DNA of 64,000 nucleotides from Scilla litardierei. Lineage: Eukaryota; Streptophyta; Magnoliopsida; Asparagales; Asparagaceae. The notes below the pieces were generated by a model. That model worked only from the letters and a program-made list of their open reading frames with translations, made no database searches and had not been told where the DNA came from. The position numbers and the translations under genes were made by a program. Below, in pieces: positions 24,001 to 34,687 of the stretch. The stretch lies in contig CM061133.1 in assembly GCA_030789695.1 (NCBI GenBank), positions 95,225,528-95,289,527 of the forward strand. The letters are read 5' to 3'. Each line of letters starts with the position of its first letter. The stretch's first letter is position 1.

Positions 24001-24108
24001 CTACGACTGGTCACCGGTGTCCTCGTACTCCACGTCAACAGTGGACCCAGGCTCAACATCAATAAACTCCTCGTCCTCAGCAACAGACTCTGACTCAGCA
24101 ACTAACAT
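24001..24108 (-). CDS. conserved 35-codon acidic ORF inside LTR (B left)
   Basis: It reads from ATG at 24108 to TAG at 24001 on the minus strand. The peptide starts MLVAESESVAEDEE and ends EDTGDQS. It has no Lys or Arg and many Glu and Asp. Four other LTR copies (30431-30538, 33527-33634, 39960-40067, 53022-53129) have the same start, stop and length. The upstream frame is also open here as far as 24267, but in the 51010 LTR a stop lies two codons before the ATG, so the ATG is the shared start. No known domain is recognised. Whether it is translated is unknown. Confidence 0.5.
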   Translation of the reverse strand: MLVAESESVAEDEEFIDVEPGSTVDVEYEDTGDQS

Positions 24109-24747
24109 ACGATACCCAAAAGAGACGAGGGTGCATGTCAGCAAGTCCACACGAACTTGTGCAATGAAACCAAAAGAAGGAAAGCAACCTAGCAGTTCTA
24201 AAATTGCGATGACATGGCATTTTAAGATATGAATGCAACAATTAAGAGAGTGCAACAAGTATGACATGGCAACAAGTATGACATGGCAAGGGTAGCAAAG
24301 CTACTAAAACATTCACATGGATTTTACAAGTCAAGTAAACACGTCGTGCACAGAGTTTACGTCGTTTGGCTGGAGTGGCTGTACGGGCCAACTCAAAAGC
24401 TCAAGTGATCGCTTAACCCTACCCCTCCACGTGTAATCGGGCATTGGCTTTTTACCAACACATGTAGCCTGCTTCTGGATCACGAGCCAGGATGTGTATT
24501 TGGCATAGGGTTGTGCTTGCAACACAGGTGCCTCGCCTCAACAAGCAAGTACAAGTAGCGTGTACTACGAATGCAACATTCAAGCATGGGTTGACATTAG
24601 GATGCATGGCATGGCAAGGGTACAATTAATGTGCGTACAAATAAGGAATTTAAATGTGACAGGCATGGCAGAGCAAAAGTAATGAGCATACAGATATGGA
24701 AATTAAACGTGACGGGCAATAATGCATGAATGACATGGCAGGGTGAC

Positions 24748-24874
24748 AGATCTAGCTTCGTTGTCAAGCTAGATCTTAAAGTTGCGTCTAGGCGAGTATC
24801 ATTTCGTTGCCTAGTCTCTTTTACCCTAAAAACGGAGAATGGCCTAAAGCACAAATTGGCAAGTTTTACTTGCC
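24748..24874 (-). promoter_or_regulatory. three-hairpin module of gypsy LTR (B left)
   Basis: Three inverted repeats. The first has arms AGATCTAGCTT and AAGCTAGATCT with loop CGTTGTC (24748-24776). The second has CTAGGCGA and TTGCCTAG around 11 bases (about 24788-24814). The third has GGCAAGT and ACTTGCC with loop TTT (24858-24874). The B right LTR and both A1 LTRs carry the same order, and relatives at 5856-5921 and 52198-52296 carry parts of it. Confidence 0.75.
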
Positions 24875-26591
24875 TGAAATCAGCTGTTCTTAATACACCG
24901 ACCAATCAGTCCAATCTACCTATGTGCTCGGATCCATCAACCTACACTCCCAGTTTAAATTATCTTCATTAGTGATTTATTAAGAAACTAAAATAACGTT
25001 TTTAATCTTAATTAGCATGCATTGGTTGGGGGTCCTAAGTGATCAGAAAATTACCCTTACACGCCGCGAGAGCTACACTGGCGTCGGGTAGCGACGCCAG
25101 GGGTTGGAATAAGAAAACGCTCCTAATTCCAGATTCCAAAATAGATTCCTACGATTGCCAATCCTGAAACAGCATCGAGATCAGTGAATAGATTCCAAAC
25201 AACGAGCAAAGTGATCGGTAGATGTTTTACGGCTCACGGGAAGCCGTAACAATGAACCGAGACGAACGGGTCGACGTACACGAAGACTACGACGTTAAGC
25301 GTCGTAGGAAACGATCGTGACATCGGGAAACACCCCTAGGAGAGGTAGAGGAATGTCGGAGAGATCCCACAGTGAGAGGGAACATCGGGAGCCGATACGA
25401 CATGTCGAATCGTCGTAAAAACACGAAACAGTGAGATGGCACTCTGTTTCCAGGCAATGATGGCCTGAGGGCGGCCCACGGCAGCGCAGAAGGCCAGAGG
25501 GGGCGACCCACGGCGGTAGGGGGCGCGGGCGGCGGCGGCGGCGGCCTGCTGCTGCTACAAGCTGCTGCTGCTGCGGTATTTTGCGACAGCTAGGGCGGAT
25601 TCTGACGAACAGCGGGGCCCCTCGGCTGCCTGAGGAGAGGAGGAAGGTCGGGGAGATGGAGATGGCACGCCGGCGATGGGTTTAGCCGCCGTGCGTGGGT
25701 CGAGAGGGAGATGTGCGGCTGCGAGGGTTTTCGCGTGAAGAAAAGTATAGGGGCCGTGCTTTGTTGTGCTATGAAAATTTCTTAGCCCTAGGCTATTGCT
25801 TTATAGGGTAGGGTCACGTGAGTATTAAGTTATTTAGGGTTATTAGATTTGTTTTATGTTAGAATTTTGTTATTATAATTATTAAAAGCCCAAGATTCTC
25901 AACCACTCTCTCTCCCTGGGTAAAACAAGTGGGCGCGGCTATGGTGAATGAAATGGGCTAGGCTAAGTCAACATGGCTGAAATTAGTATTAATAATAATT
26001 GGGGATAGATGCCAAGTGATACTTAAGATTAAACCGCTTATCAAACTTGGGAAAAAGTGAAAGTAGGTCAAACGAAGCCCAAAAATGATGAAATAAATAC
26101 TGGGGTGACCGTACCGACAAGAGAAACACAATTAAGAAGACGGATCACAATTACCACGACGAGAAACGAAACTAAAAATAAAAAGGCCTCACGACAAAAG
26201 TGAAAATCGCGACGTCTCATCAAACTAAGTCAAATCGTGGGAGAACGACTCGTGAAATGACATTCCAAATTAATTCCACAATTTAATATTCTTCGAGAGG
26301 CTCACAACGGAATATCACACTATAGGGTTCGGATACAGACAAAGTCTAAAATAAATACGTGCACGAACAAGACTACGTGCACGAAAAGCGTACAAAGGAT
26401 ATGAGGTCCAAAGGCGACAGTAAATCCAAGTTAGGCACACGTTGGGGGTCGGCTTGCTAAGGATGCAACCAAGGTGCTACGGCCCTACCGACACAACGAC
26501 ACGACTCACACACAAAGCAATAAAACCAATCAGATAACTGAAATTGCTATACGCACAGCTGTATTACGAATAGTGAGTACAGGCCGTGACA

Positions 26592-26629
26592 TCCTACACA
26601 CCTTAGAATAAAGTCCGTCCTCGGACTTT
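26592..26629 (-). promoter_or_regulatory. PPT and adjoining hairpin of element B
   Basis: In minus sense a hairpin with arms AAAGTCCG and CGGACTTT and loop AGGA is followed by ATTCTAAGGTGTGTAGGA, directly before the LTR. The purine-rich end is the plus-strand primer. The hairpin is the same in A1 and has compensating changes in the 53233 element. Confidence 0.8.
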
Positions 26630-26639
26630 CTAATTATAA

Positions 26640-28440
26640 ATATATCTCTAGCCAGACTAGTAGCTATCCCAATTACATCACACTATAATTCAAACCAGGT
26701 ACAGTCATCACAAGTGCTTATATATGCATTAGGTAGGCAAACATTAACAATACTAACAAATTTATATATTCACGCACATTATACACTTATGCCTATCATA
26801 GTCAGTCAAATTCATACACGTATTTCAATCATTCATATAATCACGTACATTCTCATATAACTATTAAACACTTATTACATACCATGGTGCACATACTCAC
26901 AAACAAATAAATAGTTCACACCAGCAAATACAATCGTAGTACTTCACGTGTAGATAACAACCTATGCACAAAACAACCATGGATATACTACTCCCTAATA
27001 TTTCCTAGTATACATCCAACACCAAACACATCAACACATGTAATCACACCATACCATTACTTAATCATGTTCAATATATCTAGTATACGTTCACCATTAC
27101 TAGAATTTCACAAATATGTAGTCATTCCAATGCACGCAGATACTTCACCATATATTCACATCACATACAGTCCTATAACTATATTCAAGACTCATCACAT
27201 GTACCATAATTACAAATACCTATAACTAAGCACATACTAACCCGTGCATGGTGCACACACACACGCTAATATAACATTCCTTCATAACACTATATACTCA
27301 ACACATCTACACACTTAGTTTAGCTAGCACATATATATTCACAAAGGCAAGTCCTTAGTAAATAACTATACCACAAGACTAACACCTATAACTACATACT
27401 GGTAAAGCCACCCACAATCATGTGCGTAACACAACCAGGCACAAACAATCCTATCACTATACATACATTATCCATCGCTATATTCATGGTACTACACGCA
27501 AACCACAGACATACGTAACAATATACTTAGAGTATACCCACTCAAGCTTGAGTGAGACTCAAAACACATATCAAAATACTCTATATACGTAACACAATAT
27601 CTATACCTATACCAATACCACTCCAATGTATACACATCTACCAACATAACCATACACATACCATAATGTCAATCACACTTAATATTTAGTCAGGTAACAC
27701 CCACGTAGTTCAATCACTTTATATAATATTGCAGACATCTGCACACGTATAATTATAATACTCTCCCTAATACATGCATTCACCGTATAGTCACACACAT
27801 GTAACACATATATTCACACCATATCCTTCTACCTATAATTAGTATACCAACGCATCTACTTATCCATACATAGTTAAGATGTGCAATAATCGTGTATATC
27901 TCATGGTATATACCCACTCAACATCCCGTAAAAGAAAGCAATACCAATCAAAATTATAATCCTACTACCATACGTATATCACATATATACTCATGCAGCA
28001 ATTACATAACTACTTACATCTAAGCACAATACATATCTACGCACGAGCTCACACTCACACGTACAAACATATAGGTCATATAATAGGACTACTCACTAAC
28101 TATAAGTGCACCTATTATCATTACACCTAATATACACACGACTTACTAATATATTATATACCAAGCATCTCCAAGTATCTTCAAGCTGCTTACACTACTA
28201 GTATATGCCCCAATACAATTTCCAATATCTATACAGACATCCCTAAAGTGGTATAGCTATCCACACATATATAATAACACCACCATATATACAACTTCAC
28301 ACATATATCACGAATAACACTGATTATACATACATAATACAAGAGTCAATTATTAATACCCTAAGGGTAGCACGCTCATACGTGTCCACATACTCTACCT
28401 ATATGCATACACTACAACGACATCACAACTTATACTAATG
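26640..28440 (-). repeat. low-complexity C-poor tract before the PPT (element B)
   Basis: About 1.8 kb of alternating TATATRYAC-like sequence. On the plus strand G is scarce; in the element's sense strand C is scarce. It lies where pol would lie in an autonomous element. A short non-repetitive island, GTGCATGGTGCACAC (27243), matches A1 near 36890, so the tracts share descent. Confidence 0.7.
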
Positions 28441-30430
28441 GCCCACCAAACTATACTAAGGTTGACACAGGCGATGACAAGCATTAATAGGATGACTAAG
28501 CAATGGTAAGGGGAACCGAAATCAACGAGCATAGCAAACGATAACGGGATGAACGGGTTCAAATGAGATGAGGGTAAGGAGATAGCTTGGTTAGGTGAAA
28601 CAGTGACTTAATTGTGAATGTTTAGGTAGAGGAAAGGGAGATGTAGTAATACCCTTATAGGATATAGAAAAATAGTGTAAATAACATAAGCTAAAATACA
28701 AAAAGATTGAAAACTGTCGTACTTCAAAGTTGGAGTCCCCTTCTGTATAAAATATTTGGAGGTCGATAAAACGAGTTGTTTGAAACAAGTTTGAGTCGCA
28801 TATACATAATAAGAGGAAATGGTTTATTGGCTTATTGAAAAATTATTATAAGGAAGAAGTAAAACATTCACACGAACATTAAGGACATAGGTGAGAAAAT
28901 ATTATGCGGTAGTAATTTAATAATTTCGGCAAAAGTTTCGAAATTCAAAGACTGAAATTAGATCAACTATAGTGTAGAGAATTTAAGCTCATGCTAAATG
29001 TTTTCCAAGTCTTAAAACTGAAGAGAAATTTCAAATAAATAATATTGAAAATACTTTAAGAGAAACCCGGATTTGCCAAACGAACTGATTTATACAAAGA
29101 TCTTAAAGTATGAGTACAACGAACCAAGAACTGATATATATAAAAATAATTGAAGTTCTATTTATCTTGGAAGATATTCTAAAGTATATATGGTAAATGG
29201 CTAAAATGAATTTCGTAGTCTAGAAAAAAGATGGTATATCGAACTATCAAAATAGTAATAAAGTTTTAAAACCAAAATGCGAGAAATATTGGTTAGCAAA
29301 TAGCTACGAGATAGTAATTAAAAATTACAACAATAGACTCCAAAATCTACGAATGGATTCTAACTCAATCGAATAGTGAGAAATTATATACATAAGAAGA
29401 GGGTTTTAAAAACAACAATTAAACTAAGCGAAAACTTTTAATAAGGGAAAATCGAAATTGACTTTGAAGGATTCAAGATTTGCAACGGAGAAAATTCGAA
29501 AGATTAACGACGCCATGAAGCGATCACGTGAAACGAGGGCAAGAATAAGATCACGTGGTCTTATACAAAATACGCCTAGGATATGACTCATGAAACTCTA
29601 CGGGGAACTCCTACGGTCGACCAACTAAAGATTAGGAAAATTAGCGCTAAGATTTCCTAAGGGTCTAGACTGTAATGGACTGCGTCCAGCTTGGCCCGAA
29701 ATCGATGAACCCAAGCATACGAGTAAAGAAATTCAAGAAGTCTAATATGGTCCGAGCTAGGCAAGAACCACTAAGGTAACTCCTAAGATGATTATATCAA
29801 TTTCTAGCATGGAGTCTAGCTAACAATCAGGGACCTCTAACTAGCAAGCACAGACGTTTAACTAAGTCTTACTAGAGTCCTGATCTAATGGATTCCCTAC
29901 TAAGCTGAGACAGATGTTCGGGCAACACGTCTACAAGCCACCTAAGACACAGGAAACGATAAAAATTAGACTCAGGGCTTATGATTTGGATGTTTTAGTT
30001 TATTTAATGGACATTCTATTTTTTTATTATCGTTGTTCCGATAATTCGCAGTGGCAAGAGGGACCTGCATGGGCCACCAATAAAACCTGTCACGACCCGC
30101 TTTCCTAAAATGGAGGCGAGGCGTGAAAAGTCCACTCAGACTTGGAGCTGTGAGGCTCCAGTCTGTAAAGTGTCTGGAATAACCAAGCATAGGTCCTTGC
30201 AAATGCGATACAGCACAAAAATACTAATAAAAGAACAGAGACAGATAATATTATTCCAATCTCAGAATGTCCACAAATAAAGTCCAACATCACAGAAAAG
30301 CCACCAGGCTAAAAAGAGTCTAAAAGGCCCAAGCATGGCCAACAGAAATAATCAAATGTACAGAAAGAAAGGGCGCTACGCACCAACAACCTAACAAGAT
30401 CTAAGCTGAAAGTAACACCAAAAGAAGTCT

Positions 30431-30538
30431 CTACGACTGGTCCCCGGTGTCCTCGTACTCCACGTCAACAGTGGTCCCAGGCTCAACGTCAATATACTCC
30501 TCGTCCTCAGCAACGGACTCTGGCTCAGTAACTAACAT
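30431..30538 (-). CDS. conserved 35-codon acidic ORF inside LTR (B right)
   Basis: ATG at 30538 to TAG at 30431 on the minus strand. The peptide begins MLVTEPESVAEDEE and ends EDTGDQS. It has the same length as the partner at 24001-24108, with several amino-acid and silent changes and no indel. It is preceded by a splice-acceptor-like CTTCTTTTAG and a CAAGTCT...AGACTTG inverted repeat in sense direction. Confidence 0.5.
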   Translation of the reverse strand: MLVTEPESVAEDEEYIDVEPGTTVDVEYEDTGDQS

Positions 30539-30899
30539 GCAACACCCAAAAGAGACGAGGGCGCATGTCAGCAAGTCTGCAAGAGACTTGTGCAAGGAAA
30601 CTAAAAGAAGGAAAGCGACCTAGCAGTTCTAAAATGTGCGATGACATAGTAGTTTGACGTGCGTTTATATTTCATATATTTACGCACGTTTTCTTCCGTG
30701 TTTTTCCGTATTTTACTGTCGTCTTATATTCGTTTTCTCGTTTTTCTTGTGTTTTTTTGTTTTCTTTCACTTTTCCTTGTTTTCCGTGTTTTGCAGGAGT
30801 TTACTGGCATTTGGGGCAGAAAACGATGATATCATGTGTCCCCGGAGCAACGAGAGGAGTCACACATGATCCAGGGGGTCAAACGACGAAGATTGCATC

Positions 30900-31285
30900 T
30901 TTCAGCCCCTCACCCGGTCGGTTGGTCATCTCCAACCGATTGGGTGATGCACGCGTGCACCACCCGGGCGCAGCTTGGAGCTTACAAGAAGTCACCCGGT
31001 CGGTTCAGTGACCGGGTCAAAAGCTCAAAGTCTCTGGAAATTCGAAGCTGATTGCCAACCGATCGGGTGACCTTCACCCGATCGGTTCACCTGTAGCCGA
31101 ATTTCAACAGCCAAGACACGAAGATCCAACCGGTCTCCTCACCCGGTCGGCACCAAGATCCAACCGACCGCTTCCAAGATCCAACCGACCGGTTCATCCT
31201 GACCGGGTGAAACCCCACTTTGCGCTGTAATTTTGTGAAGCGGTTCACTCGATCGGTTGACTTGTCAACCGATCGGGTGATGTCG
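30900..31285. repeat. CCCGGTCGG / CCGATCGG word cluster in solo LTR
   Basis: About a dozen ACCCGGTCGGTT, ACCGATCGGGTGA or CAACCGACCG words in both orientations lie between a splice-acceptor-like GTTTTGCAGGAG and the TATA box. The Athila LTRs have mostly CCGATCGG at the same place. This copy has drifted to CCGGTCGG in many words. Confidence 0.8.
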
Positions 31286-32764
31286 TTTTTATAAATAGAA
31301 CCTTAGGTTTCCCAGATTCGGGAGTTGGTTATTTTTTGTTGTTTTCTTCATTTTGTGACGGCTGTAATTTTCTAGTGTAACGACCACTTTTCGTTGTACG
31401 TTGTTCGTGCACGTGCTTCTGGCCGTGCACGTGTTTATTTTAAACTTTATTTGTTTGTGAACACTTTTGTGTGATATGCAGTTGTGAACGTCTCTGAGAG
31501 TATTAAATAGTGGCACTATCTTGGAACGACATTTCTCGAGTCGTTTTCCCACAATTTAATCTTACTCGATGAGACGTGACGATTTTCACTTTTGACGGAA
31601 GACGTTTCTATTTTTAGCTTTGTCATCCGACGTCAAAATTGAGATTTGTCTTCTTAGTTAGCTCACTTTCGTCATCACGATCACCCCGATATTTATTTTA
31701 TAATTTTTGGAGTTTATTTGACCACTTTTATATTTTTAACAAGTTTTATAATATTTTTAATAATTAATTTTTAAATTATTTTCGGCCAAATAAAATTTAT
31801 TTGAGTTTTAAACGTATTAAAGAATTTTCGAGCCAATTTCCAGCTCATTTGGACCGAGTCAAATCCTTGTGTGAGTTGGAGAAGTTGAGATTCAAATTTT
31901 AAATATTTTTGAACTTCTAATCCTATTAGATTTAGCCCTAGACCAAGTCAACCCATCTAAACTATATAAACAACCCCTAGGAAGACCTATTTTCGCAAGA
32001 AATTAACCCTAGCCTCTTCCAAAACTCAAATTTGACGTTGCGACGATTCATCGCAACGTTGTGACGAACAGCTGCCGCACCGACCGAGAAAACCAAGCCA
32101 AAAACCCCGCTCCGACCGCTAGCCGCCCCCGCACCAAGCCCCGCCGCACCACTGCAGCCCGCTGCGCTGCAAGCCTCGCACTGAACGTGTCTGACCGAGC
32201 CAAGTCCCCGCACCGAGGCTGTACGACCAAGAGTCATTCGTCGCAACCCCGCATCCGTCGCATCGCTTGCCACCGTGGGCCCCCCAAGTTCTCCAGAGGC
32301 ATTGTGGGTCCCCCATAGGTCCCTAGGACTACTGTGGGCCCCACCTAGGTGCGTTCTCTTCGGCGATTTACCGCGTACGACGTTGCGACACGTCGTAGCC
32401 CGTCGTCACACGTGCTAGCTTTGGAATCTGGAATCGTCGCTCCGGTTGATTGCTCTGAAACTTTCAGCAAGGAAATCTAATTGGAATCTGGACTTGGAGC
32501 ACGATATTATTATTCTAACCCCCGGCGTCGCTACCCGACGCCGGTGTAGCTTTCGCGTCGTGTTGAGGTAACGCTTTGCACCCCTAGGACCCCCAACCCA
32601 ATTGCATGCTAATCAAGACTAAAATCAGTATTTTTAAAGTATTTTAAATGTTTTAGAATTCACTAATCAAGATTAATAAAACGGATGTAGGCCGGTGGAC
32701 TTGTGCACGTAGGAATTGTGACTTTGGACTCGTTGGACGGTGTTTCTCTGACGTGAAACTTGCA

Positions 32765-32941
32765 GGCAAGTGAAACTTGCCAAATCTTGCTTAGGGACAT
32801 GTTTTTAGGCCACTTCCTTGTTTTTAGCGTAAAAGAGACTAGTCAGTGAAATGATAGCTGGCTAGACGCCTACTTGATCTAGTTTGACAACGAAACTAGA
32901 TCCGTCACCTAATTGATCTAGCTTGACAACGAAGCTAGATC
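32765..32941 (+). promoter_or_regulatory. hairpin module of gypsy LTR (A1, 5' LTR)
   Basis: GGCAAGT-GAA-ACTTGCC (32765-32781). CTAGTCA with TGGCTAG around 13 bases (32839-32865, one G-T pair). GATCTAGTTT and AAACTAGATC with loop GACAACG (32876-32902). GATCTAGCTT and AAGCTAGATC with the same loop (32915-32941). The last two differ by a compensating C-G to T-A change in the arms. If transcription starts after the TATA box at 31962, these lie in the RNA leader. Confidence 0.8.
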
Positions 32942-33526
32942 CAACCCTTAAACTTGTTAATCATGCATACTAAACTGTCACGTTTACTTTCCTTACCTGT
33001 ACGCTTTACTACTTGCCATGTCATGTCATCCATGCATTGAATGTCGCCGTAGCACACGCTACAATACTTGTACTTGTACTCCCTTGTCTGGCTAGGTGCA
33101 CCCCAAGGGCAACAAGATAAAATACTTCCTGGCTCGTGTTCCAGAAGCGAGCATTCCCGTTCGGGGGTAAGGCCCTGGCTCGATACACGTGGAGGGGTAG
33201 GGATAAATGATCACTTGAGCTTAGGAGTTGGCCCGCGCAGCCACTCTAGCCAAAAGGCGGAATCTCTGTGCACGAGGCGCTTACTTTCCTTGTCTTGTAC
33301 TTGTCTTGTGAATGATTCATGTAATACTTGTCATCCATGCCATGTTTAAATGCCATGCTCGTACTTTACTTTACTTTACTTTACCTGCCGCACTCATACT
33401 TTAACTGCCATGTCATCGCATCATGCTAGAACTGCTAGGTTGCTTTACTTGTACCTACTTTCAGTTTCCTTGCACAAGTCTCTCGTAGACTTGCTGACAT
33501 GTGCCCCTTGCTCTTTTGGGTGTCAC

Positions 33527-33634
33527 ATGTTAGACCCTGAGCCAGAGACAGTTGTTGAGGACGAGGTGGTTGCTGACGCTGAGCCTGAGCCTACGTTCGT
33601 CGAGGAGTTCGTGGACACCGGAGGCCAGTTTTAG
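33527..33634 (+). CDS. conserved 35-codon acidic ORF inside LTR (A1 5')
   Basis: ATG at 33527 to TAG at 33634. The peptide begins MLDPEPETVVEDEVV and ends VDTGGQF, with about 12 acidic residues and no Lys or Arg. The ATG lies in the 3' arm of an ACATGTG/CACATGT inverted repeat. Upstream is a splice-acceptor-like CCTACTTTCAG and a CAAGTCT-CTCGT-AGACTTG hairpin. The frame is also open upstream to an ATG at 33350, but that extension is not shared by the relative at 53022. No function is recognised. Confidence 0.5.
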   Translation: MLDPEPETVVEDEVVADAEPEPTFVEEFVDTGGQF

Positions 33635-34126
33635 AGACTGTTTGCGTTGCTTTTGCTTTAGGTTGCTGTTAGATATGCGTGCTTGCACCATTACTTTGTT
33701 TCTGTACCTTGTACTTTTGTTGGCCATGCTGGGGCCTCTTTTAGACTCTTTTATTTTAGCCTGGTGGCTTTTTTTGTGATGTTGAGATTTATTATTATGG
33801 ATATTCTGAGATGTTTCTTTTGTCTCTTCTCGTTATTATTGTCTTTGTTTCGTTTCACGTTGCAAGGACCTGCAGTTTAAATCTGATTGACGCTTATCGG
33901 ACTTGCAGCTTTGTAGCTTCAAGTCTGAGCGGACCTTCTTACGCTTCGCCTCCACGTTTTTGGGAAGCGGGGCGTGACAGGTTTTGTTGGTGGCCCATAC
34001 AGGTCCAACCTTGCAATTACGAATTAACAGAACAACGATAATAACAGAATGTCCATTAAATAAATTACAACATCTAAGTCATTAAGCTATTGAGTCTAAA
34101 TTTTTGTTCGTTTTCTATGTCGTTAG

Positions 34127-34684
34127 ATGGCGAGAAGACGACAGACTTGAGTTGGTGGCGAACCTACTCTGAAGACTTGCTATTTCTGTGGCAAGACCGG
34201 GCACATTAAGGAGCAGTGCAGAAGATTTCTAGGCTAGTGTTTGATTTGTGGTGCTGCTACTCATACAGCGAAGGATTGTCGGCATGCAAATCAATTGCAG
34301 AAAGCATCGGAGGGAATTCCACAGCAGGAAGCACCAGTAACTGGGCCAAGTCGGAAGGTGTGCCATCATTGTAGCAATATTGGTCATGAGAAGAAACAGT
34401 GCAGGAAGAGGCTGGGCCAGTGCCTGATTTGTGGAGATCCTACTCATACTATGAAGGAGTGTCTGAAGACTAAACAGCCTTGGAAGGAACCAATCGCTGC
34501 ACAGCTGTTACAGCAAAGAGCACCTGTACCTACAAGTCGTGGACCAGCCCTCGTTACGCAGAAGCAGGCTTTTCAGCAGGCCATGCAGCCAAGGGAGCAG
34601 GCTTATCCGATGACGGCGGTGGAGAGCGAGACTGTGGATGAGGTTAACGCAGATAACTCTCGACCTAGTTGTTTCTTCCCTTAG
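34127..34684 (+). pseudogene. four-zinc-knuckle ORF of A1 (nucleocapsid-like)
   Basis: The frame from ATG 34127 (MARRRQT) has an in-frame TGA after seven codons and a TAG before the second knuckle. From 34241 it is open to 34684. Four CCHC knuckles lie in a row: CYFCGKTGHIKEQC, CLICGAATHTAKDC, CHHCSNIGHEKKQC and CLICGDPTHTMKEC, alternating between two types. The tail is Gln/Pro-rich and ends with an acidic stretch. CCHC knuckles bind RNA or single-stranded DNA, and gypsy Gag usually has one or two. This is the only coding sequence inside A1 and could be a remnant gag C-terminus or a captured CCHC gene. Element B lacks it at the homologous place. Confidence 0.75.
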
Positions 34685-34687
34685 TAA

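Larger units (their letters stand above)
23658..26591 (-). repeat. left (3') LTR of element B
   Basis: 2934 bp, bounded by TGTCACGAC and GCCGTGACA. Read on the minus strand it contains a purine-rich proximal part, a GC-rich leader region near 25500-25700, the hairpin module at 24748-24874, the conserved 108-nt ORF (24001-24108), and the terminal TCGTGACA. The frame at 25287-25511 lies in the GC-rich part and is not supported as a gene. Confidence 0.9.
26592..30087 (-). other. internal region of element B without coding domains
   Basis: In minus sense it begins with GGTTTTATTGGTGGCCCATG at 30087, homologous to the A1 and 53233 elements. It then aligns in patches with A1 34700-35100 (for example TAGTGGTTCTTGCCTAG near 29780). 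It lacks the zinc-knuckle ORF that A1 has in between. Next comes AT-rich sequence (28600-29500), then the C-poor tract and PPT. Short frames are not conserved. Confidence 0.75.
31376..33979 (+). repeat. 5' LTR of A1
   Basis: 2604 bp. It has a TATA box CTATATAAAC at about 31962, a GC-rich stretch 32040-32420, the hairpin module 32765-32941, the conserved block CACGTGGAGGGGTAGGGAT near 33189, the 35-codon ORF at 33527-33634 and the terminus GGCGTGACA. Long frames in the GC-rich part (near 31977-32318) occur on both strands and are compositional. Confidence 0.92.

Noticed and set aside
33350..33526. N-terminal extension of the 35-codon LTR ORF from an upstream ATG
   Set aside because: The upstream frame is open in A1 and B, but the 51010 relative has an in-frame TGA two codons before the shared ATG, so the extension is not conserved.
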